Assembly (NCBI GenBank): GCA_023415035.1
Contig: JAEZLX010000008.1
Coordinates: 17,014-81,013, forward strand
Reading direction: 5' to 3'
Origin: Pseudomonadota bacterium
GTDB lineage: Bacteria; Pseudomonadota; Gammaproteobacteria; Burkholderiales; Burkholderiaceae_C
DNA length: 64,000 nt
Within the stretch, counting starts at the first letter, position 1; every line of letters starts with the position of its first letter. Of the stretch, positions 35,372 to 44,247 are shown piece after piece. The position numbers were made by a program, and so were the translations under genes. The notes below the pieces were generated by a model, which did not search any database, had not been told where the DNA came from, and worked only from the letters and a program-made list of their open reading frames with translations.

Positions 35372-36214
35372 ATGAACCATCGACTCTCCCGCAGACCGGC
35401 GATGCCCGGCCTGCTGGGTGCGCTGACCCTCGCATGCGCCCCGGCGCTGGCCCAGTCGCCCATTCCTCCGGCGGGTGCCAAACCCGCCCCCGCAGCCACC
35501 ACCCATGCGCCCGCACCGGCCAAACCGGTGGCTGCGCCGGCAACGGAAGACCCCAACGCGATCCGTGTCCTGCTCAGCCCTGACATGGAGACCACGCTGG
35601 TGGCCCAGATGGTCGGACGCATCTCGCGGCTCCAGTCGCAACTGGGGGCACGGGTGACCAAGGGCCTGACCGTGGTGGGCTTCGACTGCGGCGAGGCGCA
35701 GGCACGGCTGAAAATGGCCCAGGCGGAAAATGCCTCGGCGCAGGAGACGCTCACGGTCAAACGCAACCTGCGCCAACTCGACGCCGCCGGCGATACGGAA
35801 GTCACGCTCGCCGCAGCCGAAGTCGACAAGACCCGAGCCGCCATCGAGGTGTCACGCGCCCAGCTGGCCAACTGCAACGTGGTGGCGCCGTTCACCGGCC
35901 GCATCGTCAAGCTGCACGTCAAGCCCTACCAGGGCGTGAACATCGGCGCGCCGCTGGTCGAAATGGTGAGCGACGGCCCCCTGAAGATCCGCCTGAATGT
36001 GCCTTCGCGCTGGCTGCGCCAGCTTCGCGCGGGCACGCCTTTCACTGTGGCCATCAACGAGACCGGCCGCGACTATCCGGCCAAGGTGACGGCCATGAAC
36101 GCCCGCGTCGATGCCGTGGCGCAGACGATCGAGCTTGAAGCGCGCATGGACAAGGCGTACCCGGAACTGCTGGCCGGCATGAGCGGGGTGGCCCGCTTCG
36201 ATCTGGCGCCCTGA
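35372..36214 (+). CDS. Small periplasmic adaptor (RND/HlyD-type membrane fusion protein)
   Basis: The protein has 280 residues with a cleavable signal peptide (LLGALTLACAPALAQ). A Pro/Ala linker is followed by a short alpha-hairpin (ARLKMAQAENASAQETLTVK) flanked by lipoyl-like halves: ARVTKGLTVVGFDCGEAQ and NVVAPFTGRIVKLHVKPYQG. A beta-barrel domain follows. It has no membrane anchor, unlike the next gene product. It lies 19 bases after the outer-membrane factor and 1 base before the next gene. It probably bridges inner- and outer-membrane parts of the exporter. Confidence 0.85.
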   Translation: MNHRLSRRPAMPGLLGALTLACAPALAQSPIPPAGAKPAPAATTHAPAPAKPVAAPATEDPNAIRVLLSPDMETTLVAQMVGRISRLQSQLGARVTKGLTVVGFDCGEAQARLKMAQAENASAQETLTVKRNLRQLDAAGDTEVTLAAAEVDKTRAAIEVSRAQLANCNVVAPFTGRIVKLHVKPYQGVNIGAPLVEMVSDGPLKIRLNVPSRWLRQLRAGTPFTVAINETGRDYPAKVTAMNARVDAVAQTIELEARMDKAYPELLAGMSGVARFDLAP

Positions 36215-36215
36215 C

Positions 36216-37559
36216 ATGTCCCGCCAACCCGCACCGTCAGCGCTGGCCGACGAGCTGTCCGCGCGCGCCCGCGCCGCTGACAGCGTGGCGGAGCTGGGCA
36301 TCAGCATGGCCAACGACAGCCATGCGGCACTGCCCTTCCGGCAGGCACTGGTTTTCGACGCGAAGGACCGGCTGCTGACCGTCTCCGGCCTGGCCCGCCC
36401 CACCGAGGACAGCCCCTATCTGCTGTGGCTGCGCCGCGCCTGGCCCTGGGTTCGCGAAAAGGCCGGTGCGGCGGGAGGCTGGTTCGCGCCCACCGACGGT
36501 GTGCTGGCCACCGCGCCCGACGGTGTGGCCGATGGCTGGCGCGAATGGTGGCCGGCGGGTGCCCTGGTGATCCCGCTCGCACGCCGCAGCGGCCAGCCGC
36601 TGGGCTGCGTGTGCTTCCTGCTCGATCAGCCCCCGACGCCAGCCTCGGCACAGGTGCTGACACGCGTGGCGCCCACCTGGGCCTATTGCTGGGAGATGCT
36701 CGCGGGCGTGCCCCGCGACGGTCTGAAGGAACGCTGGCGGGGCCTGGGCAGGCTCAAGCAGCGCCTGATCATCGGCGCGCTGGTGCTGCTGCTGTTCCTG
36801 CCGGTGCGCCAGACGGCTCTCGCCCCCGCCGAGGTGGTACCGGTGGACGGCATGGAAATCGCCGCGGCCATCGACGGCGTGGTGAAGACCATTCATGTGC
36901 GGCCCAACCAGGCCGTCAAGGCCGGCGACCCGCTGTTCTCGCTCGACGACACCACGCTGCGCAGCCGGCTCGAAGTGGCCCGACAATCGGTCGCCGTGGC
37001 CGATGCCGAGCTCGAGGCTGCCAGCCAGCTGGCCTTCAACGACAGCCGCAGCAAGGCCGAGCTGGCCATCCTGACCGGTCGCGCGCAGGAGCGCCGGGCC
37101 GAACTGGCTGCCGTGCAGGAGCAGCTGGCGCGCGTGGATGTCGTCGCCCCCTACGATGGTGTCGCCGTGTTTGCCGATCCCGACCAGTGGCAGGGCAAGC
37201 CCGTGGCCACAGGCGAGCGCATCATGCTGCTGGCCAACCCCGACAAGCCAGGCATCCTGGTCCAGCTGCCGGTCGCCGACGCGATCGCGCTCGATCCGGG
37301 TGCCGCGGTGAAAGTCTTCCTGACCGTGCGTCCGCTTTCGCCCCTGTCAGGAAAGATCACCGAAACCAGTTACCAGGCAACGCTGTCGCCCGAAGGCGTT
37401 GCCAGCTACCGCCTGCGCGCCGAACTCGACGAGGACGACCGCCCCCATGCACGCCTGGGCCTGCGCGGCACGGCCAAGCTCTACGGCGGCTGGGTGACGC
37501 TGGGCTACTACCTGTTCCGGCGTCCGCTGGCCACCCTGCGCGAATGGACCGGACTGTGA
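36216..37559 (+). CDS. Membrane-anchored HlyD-like adaptor with soluble GAF-like N-terminal domain
   Basis: The protein has 447 residues. Residues 1-185 form a soluble domain of GAF-like appearance (QALVFDAKDRLLTVSGLARP, and ALVIPLARRSGQPLGCVCFL) that should lie in the cytoplasm. A basic stretch (RLKQRLIIGA) and a membrane helix (ALVLLLFLPV) follow, then an HlyD-type periplasmic part: lipoyl half IAAAIDGVVKTIHVRPNQAV, a hairpin, and VDVVAPYDGVAVFADP. An N-terminal sensory-type domain on an adaptor is unusual. It overlaps the M50 gene by one base (TGATG). Confidence 0.82.
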   Translation: MSRQPAPSALADELSARARAADSVAELGISMANDSHAALPFRQALVFDAKDRLLTVSGLARPTEDSPYLLWLRRAWPWVREKAGAAGGWFAPTDGVLATAPDGVADGWREWWPAGALVIPLARRSGQPLGCVCFLLDQPPTPASAQVLTRVAPTWAYCWEMLAGVPRDGLKERWRGLGRLKQRLIIGALVLLLFLPVRQTALAPAEVVPVDGMEIAAAIDGVVKTIHVRPNQAVKAGDPLFSLDDTTLRSRLEVARQSVAVADAELEAASQLAFNDSRSKAELAILTGRAQERRAELAAVQEQLARVDVVAPYDGVAVFADPDQWQGKPVATGERIMLLANPDKPGILVQLPVADAIALDPGAAVKVFLTVRPLSPLSGKITETSYQATLSPEGVASYRLRAELDEDDRPHARLGLRGTAKLYGGWVTLGYYLFRRPLATLREWTGL

Positions 37560-39655
37560 TGCAGCCCAACGCGTCCGCCGCGCTGCAGCCCCTGCGACAG
37601 GACCTGCGCCTGTTCGAATCGGGGCCATCCAGCGACGGCTCCCCGGCCTGGGCGATCCAGGACCCGGTGCTCAACCGCTTCTACCGCATCGGCTGGCTCG
37701 AATACGAGTGCCTGCTGCGCTGGCCCGGCGACCCGGCCCGCATTTCCGAGGACATAGCAGCCAGCACGCCTCTGGCCGTGGACGCAGAGCAGGTTGAAGA
37801 CTTCGCGCGCTTTCTCGACCAGCACCAGCTGCTCAAGCCCTCTGCCGCAGGTGTCCAGCGCATGGTCCAGAAGGCGCGCGAACCCGGCTGGCGGCACTGG
37901 CGCTGGTGGCTGCACCACTACCTGTTCATCCGCGTGCCGCTGATCCACCCCGAGCGCTGGCTGCAGCGTCTCGCGCGCCTGCTCGATCCGCTGTTTTCGT
38001 GGCCGGCGCTGATGTTGCTGCTGCTCGCCAGCCTGACGGGCATCGTGCTCGTGGCACGCCAGTGGGACAGCTTCACCCACAGCGTGATGGACCTCCTCAC
38101 CCCGGGCGGCATCACCGGTTTCGCGCTGGCGCTGGTCGTGTCCAAGACATTGCACGAACTCGGCCATGCACTGGTCGCCACCCGCCTGGGCGTGCGCGTC
38201 GCCCACATGGGTGTCGCCTTCCTTGTGATGTGGCCCATGCTCTACACCGACACGGGCGAGTCATGGCGTCTGCGCTCGCACCGGCAGCGCCTGGCCATCT
38301 CGGTGGCCGGCGTCAGCGTGGAGCTGGCCCTGGCGGGCCTGGCCACGCTCGCCTGGGCCCTCCTCGACGATGGCGCCCTGCGCCAAGCCGCGCTGTACCT
38401 GGCCACTACGGGGTGGGCGCTGTCGCTGGCGCTCAACATCAGCCCGTTCATGCGTTTCGACGGCTACTTCATTCTGTCGGACCTGATCGATTTCCCGAAC
38501 CTGCACGAGCGCGCCGGTGCACACGCCCGCGTCTGGCTGCGGCGCACCCTGCTCGGCCTGACCGATTCCTGGCCGGAGGACCTGCCATTGCGCACGCGCC
38601 GAGCCCTCGTGGCCTTCGCGCTGACGACCTGGCTGTACCGCGCCGTTGTCTTTCTGGGCATCGCCTGGGCCGTGTACGCGTTTTTCTTCAAGGCGCTGGG
38701 CATCCTGCTGATGCTCGTCGAACTTGTCTGGTTCCTCGCCAAACCCGTATGGTCCGAGGTCCAGGTGTGGCGGCAGCGCTGGCACGAAGTGGCCCGTGCC
38801 CGGCGTCGCTGGCTGTGGGGCGCGTTGCTGGCCTTCATCGGACTGCTCGCCTTTCCGTGGCAAACCGGCATCAGCGCCGAGGGTGTGGCGCATGCCCATC
38901 GCCAGCAATTCGTTTACGCGCCCTTCCCCTCGCGGCTGATGGGCTTGCACGAGGCCGGCCCCGTCAAAGCCGGCACCGTGCTCGCGCAATTCGATTCCCC
39001 CGACCTGGTGGCCCGCGAGCAGCGCTCGCAGGCCCTGATCGACGCGCTGCGCCGACAGCTTGACGGTCTCATGGACGTCAGCGGCGGCATCGCCCAGGAA
39101 CGCGCCACGCTGCAGCGCCTGCACGAGCAGCTGGCCGAGCGCGAATCCGTGCGCCAGGAGATCGCCCGCCTGAGCATCCAGGCGGAGTTCGACGGCCAGT
39201 GGCGCGATGTCGATCCGATGTTGCGCCCCGGGGGATGGCTGGGCACACGCGCTCCCGTCGGCGTGCTGATCGACACGTCCTCATGGGTCGTCGATGCCTA
39301 TGTGGACCAGCGCACGGTCCATCGTATCGAGCCGGGCGCACGCGCCCGGTTCCTGCCCGAAGGCAGCGTCCGTGCACTCGACGCCGAGGTCATCTCGGTC
39401 GATTCCACGCGCGCGCAACGCCTGCTGCACCCGATGCTCGACACGCGCCACGGCGGCCACATCAGTACCGTACCCGGCGACCAGGGAGCCACGCCGGGCG
39501 ATCACCTGTTCCGCGTGCGACTGCGCCTCGCGGAAGCCCCGCCCCATGCGAGGGAAACCCGGGGGCAGGCCCGCATCGAGGGCGCCCCGCAAAGCGCCCT
39601 CGTCAATGCCTTCAAGGCTGCCGCTGCGGTGGTGGTGCGAGAAAGCGGGTTCTGA
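37559..39655 (+). CDS. M50 site-2-protease-like membrane protein with N-terminal PqqD-like and C-terminal adaptor domains
   Basis: The start is the ATG at 37559, overlapping the previous stop by one base, giving 698 residues. Residues 30-95 resemble a PqqD-like winged domain (DPVLNRFYRIGWLEYECLLR). Multiple membrane helices follow with zinc-protease motifs: HELGH (His199, Glu200, His203) and NISPFMRFDG with Asp301, so the active site looks intact. The C-terminal 240 residues are an HlyD-like periplasmic region (FVYAPFPSRLMGLHEAGPVK; coiled coil near ALIDALRRQLDGLMD). Proteins of this composite plan accompany adaptor and TolC genes. No ABC ATPase is present. It may process or translocate the adhesin. 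Confidence 0.82.
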   Translation: MQPNASAALQPLRQDLRLFESGPSSDGSPAWAIQDPVLNRFYRIGWLEYECLLRWPGDPARISEDIAASTPLAVDAEQVEDFARFLDQHQLLKPSAAGVQRMVQKAREPGWRHWRWWLHHYLFIRVPLIHPERWLQRLARLLDPLFSWPALMLLLLASLTGIVLVARQWDSFTHSVMDLLTPGGITGFALALVVSKTLHELGHALVATRLGVRVAHMGVAFLVMWPMLYTDTGESWRLRSHRQRLAISVAGVSVELALAGLATLAWALLDDGALRQAALYLATTGWALSLALNISPFMRFDGYFILSDLIDFPNLHERAGAHARVWLRRTLLGLTDSWPEDLPLRTRRALVAFALTTWLYRAVVFLGIAWAVYAFFFKALGILLMLVELVWFLAKPVWSEVQVWRQRWHEVARARRRWLWGALLAFIGLLAFPWQTGISAEGVAHAHRQQFVYAPFPSRLMGLHEAGPVKAGTVLAQFDSPDLVAREQRSQALIDALRRQLDGLMDVSGGIAQERATLQRLHEQLAERESVRQEIARLSIQAEFDGQWRDVDPMLRPGGWLGTRAPVGVLIDTSSWVVDAYVDQRTVHRIEPGARARFLPEGSVRALDAEVISVDSTRAQRLLHPMLDTRHGGHISTVPGDQGATPGDHLFRVRLRLAEAPPHARETRGQARIEGAPQSALVNAFKAAAAVVVRESGF

Positions 39656-39676
39656 CCACCGACCGCCGGAGACACA

Positions 39677-40654
39677 TCAGTTCAGCGTGATGTTCGCCTG
39701 ACGGATGACCTCGCGCCACTTTTTCGACTCTTCGGCTACGAAGCGCTGCAACTCGTCGGGCGTCGATCCGGTCGCGGACATGCCCTTCGCGGCCGTGCTG
39801 GCCTTGAACTCCTCATCGGACAGCACCGCATTGACCATACCGCTGAGCTTTTTCACATCCGCCGGCTTCATCCCACTGGGAGCGAACAGCGCGATCCAGG
39901 TCATGGCCTCGTAACCCGGGTATCCGGACTCAGCAACGGTCGGCACTGACGGGAGCGCGGAAGGACGGGCCTTGCCCGTGGTTGCCAGCGGCACGATACG
40001 CCCTGCCTCGATCAGCGGCATCGCGGCGGTCAAGTCGAGAAAGCCGGCATCCACGCGGCCACCAGAGATGTCCTGCAGCGCCCCGGGCGTTCCGCTGTAG
40101 GGAATGTTGAGCATGAAGATGTTGGCCTTGTGCTTGAACATTTCCCCGGCCAGGTGGTGGCTGGTCCCCCTTCCGTTGGTGGCATAGGTCAGTTGTCCGG
40201 GCTTTTCCTTCGCCCGGCGCACCAGCTCCTGCAGCGAGGTAATGCCGGACTGCTTGCTGGCCACGATCACCACCGGCGCCTCGGCCATCATCGACACTCC
40301 AGCCAGATCCCTGTCCGGTTGATAGCCCAGGTTTCGATAAAGCTCCGGATTGATGGTCATGGCGCCCGTCACCCCGACCAGCAGGGTATATCCGTCGGCC
40401 GGCGCCTTGACGACATGGCCCGTTGCCAGGTTGCCTGCCGCGCCCGGCTTGTTCTCCACAACGAAAGTGCCCTTGCCCCTGGTCTGCAGTTTCTCGGCCA
40501 GCTCGCGGGCAACAGCATCAGCCGACCCCCCCGGGGGGAACGGGAGCACGAGCTTGACCGGACGCTCCGGGTAGGACTGTGCCACGGAAGCCAGTGAAGC
40601 CGTCATTGCCACAGCCGCCAAGCACAGTTGCAGGGCTTTCGAGAGTTTTTTCAT
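39677..40654 (-). CDS. Tripartite tricarboxylate transporter-type periplasmic binding protein (TctC/Bug family)
   Basis: The start chosen at 40654 has aaggag 7 bases upstream on the minus strand; it gives 325 residues with signal peptide MKKLSKALQLCLAAVAMTAS ending before AQSYPERPVKLVLPFPPGG. The Bug-family signature PERPVKLVLPFPPGGSADAV and the ligand-loop region NKPGAAGNLATGHV are clear. Members bind carboxylates or aromatic acids in the periplasm. TctA and TctB membrane genes are absent nearby, as for many orphan Bug proteins. It is the last gene of the esterase-monooxygenase cluster and may bind the substrate or an acid product. Confidence 0.9.
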   Translation of the reverse strand: MKKLSKALQLCLAAVAMTASLASVAQSYPERPVKLVLPFPPGGSADAVARELAEKLQTRGKGTFVVENKPGAAGNLATGHVVKAPADGYTLLVGVTGAMTINPELYRNLGYQPDRDLAGVSMMAEAPVVIVASKQSGITSLQELVRRAKEKPGQLTYATNGRGTSHHLAGEMFKHKANIFMLNIPYSGTPGALQDISGGRVDAGFLDLTAAMPLIEAGRIVPLATTGKARPSALPSVPTVAESGYPGYEAMTWIALFAPSGMKPADVKKLSGMVNAVLSDEEFKASTAAKGMSATGSTPDELQRFVAEESKKWREVIRQANITLN

Positions 40655-40709
40655 GGTTGTCTCCTTGTGAATTCGCAAGCAAGAAATTCCAGCCTTGGTT
40701 GATCGGTGT

Positions 40710-42692
40710 TCATGCGCACACGTGATCTGCCGGTTCGAAGTCCGCGGTCAGTTTCCAGTAGTCATTCAGCCCGAACGGCCAGGTCTGCGAAGCCCTGCCT
40801 TTCGAGTTCTTGTACCAGCTCGTGGTGGAGGCCACGCCCCACGCCTTTGTGTCGTTCCCGCGGTCGATGTATGCGTTGTAGGCGTGATAGGGCGCTTCCC
40901 GGCAATCGACCGACCTGAATCCATTGGCCACCAGATGTTTGATCACGCGCAGCGCATACTCGACCTGGCACTCGGAAAAGAAGATCGCGCTGCCGTTGAC
41001 CACCACACCGGTGTTCGGGCCACTGGTCATGAACAGGTTCGGGAAACCCGGCACGGAAATGCCCCGGTATGCCCGGCAGTCACCATCCCAGAAGGCATGC
41101 AGATCCTGCCCTCCCTTGCCCGTGATCCTGAGCGGGAACAGGAAGTCGGCCGCCTTGAACCCCGTAGCGCAGATCAGCACATCCACCGGATGCTCGCGGC
41201 CATCCTTCGTGACGATGGCATCGGCCGTCAGGTGCGAGATGTGGTCTGTCACGAGATCCACATTGTCGCTCTTGAGCATCTCGGCCCACATGCCGTTGTC
41301 CCGCAACATGCGCTTGGCACCGGGCGGATAGTCCGGGATCACCTTTTCCAACAGGTCGGGGCGATCGGCAAACTGCTTCTGCAGTTCGGCCAGACACTCC
41401 AGCCGCAAAGCCTCGTTGGCCTCGCTGACCGATACCGGATGCTTCCACGCGGGGTCCACCTCGACCAGGTGCAGACGACCTTCCACGCCGATCCAGACCT
41501 GCCAGAAGCGGAACCACCGACCGTAGAACGGCACATGCTTCAGAAGCCATTGCATCCCGGGCTTCAGGTCGTCGTGGTAAGTGGGCGTCGGCAACATCCA
41601 CGGCGGATTTCGCTGGAACACCGACAGTTTTTCGACCGACTTGTAGATCTCCGGTCCGATCTGGAAGGCACTTGCCCCAGTGCCGATCAGGGCAACCCGC
41701 TTGCCCTCCAGGCTGATGCCCTTGCGCCATGCCGCAGAGTGGACCACCTCGCCCTTGAACTCCGACAAACCCTCGAAGTCGGGAATGCTCGGCCGGTTGA
41801 GCAGGCCCATCGCCGTGATGACGAAGTTGAACTTCTCCTCCGAGACGGTTCCGCTCCTGTGGCGGCTTCTCACCACCCAGCACGCGTCGCTCTCGTCGAA
41901 GGTCAGCGACTCCACTTCCGTCTCCAGCCGCAGGTGGGACCGGATTCCCGCGCGCTCCACGACATCCAGGATATACCGGAGGATCTCGGGCTGCTCGGAG
42001 AACTGCTGCGGCCAGTCCTGCTTCTGGGCGAATGACAGGCTGTAAGCGAAATTCGGCGTATCCAGGCGACACCCCGGATAGGTGTTCTCCCACCACACGC
42101 CACCGACTTCGCTGTTCTTCTCGAAGACCGTGAAGTCCAGCCCGGCCTGCTTGAGCCTGTACGCCGCCGTGATCCCGGCGAAGCCGGACCCGATGACTGC
42201 CACGCGGAGCCCCGCTGCCGCAGGAAAGTCGCTCACATCCCAGCCTGGCGCACCCGCGTCCTCGTGCAGACTCAGTTCGTGGCGCAGCAGGTCGAAGTAT
42301 TCGTCGCTGCCCGGCTTGACCAGGAAGCTCACGATGCGGTCCAGCATCTGCTTGGACAACTGGCCAGCCGGAGGGCTACCTGCATCGCGATACCGGATCA
42401 GTGCCTGAACGGCCACCTGGCGCGCCTTCTTCTGCGCTTCAAGGGACATGCCACCCTGGGGGGCGATCCGCGCCGTCATGGACGGGGATGGCGGTTTCAG
42501 GTCATCTGCCAGCAGAGCCTCGTCTCCTGTCAGCATCGCCAACGCCGCGAGCAGGGCTGGCAGTTCCGCATCCTTCACGGCCGCTTCGATTTGCGCATCG
42601 TCGGCGTCGATGGGCGCAACTCGATCGAAATCCTTGAGCGAGCCTGCCTGTGGCGTGGTGAACGGGTGGTCTTTGGTTGAAACGTGATCCAT
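40710..42692 (-). CDS. FAD-dependent Baeyer-Villiger monooxygenase (4-hydroxyacetophenone monooxygenase-like)
   Basis: The protein has 660 residues. An N-terminal extension of about 150 residues, then the FAD Rossmann motif GSGFAGITAAYRL, are followed by the Baeyer-Villiger fingerprint FKGEVVHSAAW and a second nucleotide motif GTGASAFQIGPEI for NADPH. The long N-terminal extension matches the size class of 4-hydroxyacetophenone monooxygenase rather than the shorter cyclohexanone enzymes. The reaction inserts one oxygen next to a ketone to give an ester. A carboxylesterase gene 74 bases upstream would cleave that ester. The exact substrate is not determined. Confidence 0.88.
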   Translation of the reverse strand: MDHVSTKDHPFTTPQAGSLKDFDRVAPIDADDAQIEAAVKDAELPALLAALAMLTGDEALLADDLKPPSPSMTARIAPQGGMSLEAQKKARQVAVQALIRYRDAGSPPAGQLSKQMLDRIVSFLVKPGSDEYFDLLRHELSLHEDAGAPGWDVSDFPAAAGLRVAVIGSGFAGITAAYRLKQAGLDFTVFEKNSEVGGVWWENTYPGCRLDTPNFAYSLSFAQKQDWPQQFSEQPEILRYILDVVERAGIRSHLRLETEVESLTFDESDACWVVRSRHRSGTVSEEKFNFVITAMGLLNRPSIPDFEGLSEFKGEVVHSAAWRKGISLEGKRVALIGTGASAFQIGPEIYKSVEKLSVFQRNPPWMLPTPTYHDDLKPGMQWLLKHVPFYGRWFRFWQVWIGVEGRLHLVEVDPAWKHPVSVSEANEALRLECLAELQKQFADRPDLLEKVIPDYPPGAKRMLRDNGMWAEMLKSDNVDLVTDHISHLTADAIVTKDGREHPVDVLICATGFKAADFLFPLRITGKGGQDLHAFWDGDCRAYRGISVPGFPNLFMTSGPNTGVVVNGSAIFFSECQVEYALRVIKHLVANGFRSVDCREAPYHAYNAYIDRGNDTKAWGVASTTSWYKNSKGRASQTWPFGLNDYWKLTADFEPADHVCA

Positions 42693-42766
42693 TGCCTGTC
42701 TTTGCTAGGATGAAGGTATGGCGACACTGTCATCGCCCCGGGAAACTGGCGGCTCTGCTAAAGGGC

Positions 42767-44041
42767 TCACCGCTGGATGTTGAAAGCTTGGAGGTAGGGG
42801 CTTGCGGGCCACTCGGGCGCCTCGCCCCGCATGAACGCCAGCCATGACTGCTGCACGCGCTGACTGACCGGGATTGCCCCGGCGCTGTCCAATCCTTGCA
42901 GCATCGGTGCCTGGGCAAATGCGGACCAGTTCCCGAACACGAACGGCAGCTCCACGCAGTGGCAAGCCCCTATGGCATCGGAAGGCGCAACGTCAAAGCG
43001 GTATTCCCAGGCACGCCGACCTGCTGCCCTTGCAGCGGTGGCCCATTGGCGCGAAGGTTCAAAAAACAGTGCATTCCCGGCGCGAACAGCCTCGTCGCCC
43101 GGGACATGCCCGGGGAATGCCAGCATTTCGTCGCGGTTCGTGCCAACGAGCACATCGGCCTTGTCCGCCACGGATATCCATGAAAAGTCATCCGGCAGGA
43201 TCCCGCCATCGGACACCGGACAGAACAGGCCGTGGCCATCTCCCGCGGCTGCCAGACTCCGCCGGACTTCCGTGGCCTGTTGGGCCTGCAGCAGTGCCTC
43301 GACAGGCAACCGGCGTGCCTCGTCCGCGGTCCGGGCACCCGCCGCTCGCAGCAACGTATTCCCGATGTCCTTTGCGACCTCGGCCCGTCTCGGGCAGCGC
43401 CCGAACGGACCGCTTTGCAGGATGACCCTGGCAGCGGGCACGCCTGCAGCCAACAGGCCCGCCACATTCACGGCTCCCGCTGACTGGCCCATCAGCGTGA
43501 GCGAAGCGGGATCCCCGCCGAATGCACCGATGTGATCGGTGACCCACCGGATCGCCAAGAACAGGTCCTGCAGACCCAGGTTGGGCGCAATGCCGTCGGC
43601 ACACAGCCACCCCAACGGTCCAAGACGGTAATTGACAGACACCACAACGACTCCGCCCGCGGCGCACAGCCCTGCCCCGTCATACCAAGGGAGCGAGCTG
43701 CCACCGCTTTGCCAAGCACCTCCATGGATCCAGACGACCACGGGAAGCGCCCGGTCATGACGCTCCGGCGCCCAGACTGTCAGATGAAGGCAGTCTTCCG
43801 ACTGCCTTGCCCGCATGTCACCGATCACGTTCCTGAGCAGCGAAGCCGTTTGCGGCGCCACCGGACCCGGTTCACGGGCGTCCACCAGCCCTTCGGGCAC
43901 GAGTGCCACCGGAGGGGAAAAGCGGAGATCGCCAACAGGTGCCCTGGCATACCGGATGCCCGCGAACCGCCTCACGCCCTGCTCGCACGTGCCGATCAGT
44001 TCCGCGTTGCCCAAGCGAAGGCGAACGGTTTCCGCCATCAC
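42767..44041 (-). CDS. Type B carboxylesterase (alpha/beta hydrolase)
   Basis: The protein has 424 residues, somewhat shorter than the 480-550 usual for type B esterases. Visible motifs are the N-terminal FAGIRYARAPVGDLRF, EDCLHLTVWAP, the oxyanion-hole VVWIHGGAW, and the nucleophile elbow GQSAG. The His region is ACHCVELPFVFGNW. The Met-Met start leaves one codon uncertainty. It heads the minus-strand cluster with the monooxygenase and TctC-like genes and faces the LysR gene. It probably hydrolyses the ester formed by the monooxygenase to an alcohol or phenol plus a carboxylic acid. Confidence 0.88.
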   Translation of the reverse strand: MMAETVRLRLGNAELIGTCEQGVRRFAGIRYARAPVGDLRFSPPVALVPEGLVDAREPGPVAPQTASLLRNVIGDMRARQSEDCLHLTVWAPERHDRALPVVVWIHGGAWQSGGSSLPWYDGAGLCAAGGVVVVSVNYRLGPLGWLCADGIAPNLGLQDLFLAIRWVTDHIGAFGGDPASLTLMGQSAGAVNVAGLLAAGVPAARVILQSGPFGRCPRRAEVAKDIGNTLLRAAGARTADEARRLPVEALLQAQQATEVRRSLAAAGDGHGLFCPVSDGGILPDDFSWISVADKADVLVGTNRDEMLAFPGHVPGDEAVRAGNALFFEPSRQWATAARAAGRRAWEYRFDVAPSDAIGACHCVELPFVFGNWSAFAQAPMLQGLDSAGAIPVSQRVQQSWLAFMRGEAPEWPASPYLQAFNIQR

Positions 44042-44247
44042 GATGCGCTACCGCCGTATCGCTGCACAGGCGTGACCGCCCCGGCTTCGGGCGCAGCCCC
44101 GAGCCTCTCGGCGCACAACAAGTCAACGAACACAAGGAGTGGTTTCACTGTGGATCCAGAGCGGTTTGGTCATGTCTGGCCCGCATTGGATTCACTTTTC
44201 CTTCATTCGTAAATGGAAAAATTTGCGATCACTTATGATGCTTTTTC
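44042..44247. promoter_or_regulatory. Divergent promoter region between esterase and LysR regulator
   Basis: These 206 bases separate divergent genes. The last 60 bases are AT-rich (tcgtaaatggaaaaatttgc at 44207) and contain tatgat at 44234, very close to the LysR start. LysR regulators usually bind between themselves and the genes they control, so the operator should lie here. No unambiguous T-N11-A dyad was picked. Confidence 0.4.

Noticed and set aside
36425..37558. Upstream extension of the M50 gene frame
   Set aside because: The extension lies inside the preceding adaptor gene; the ATG at 37559 overlapping its stop is the natural start.
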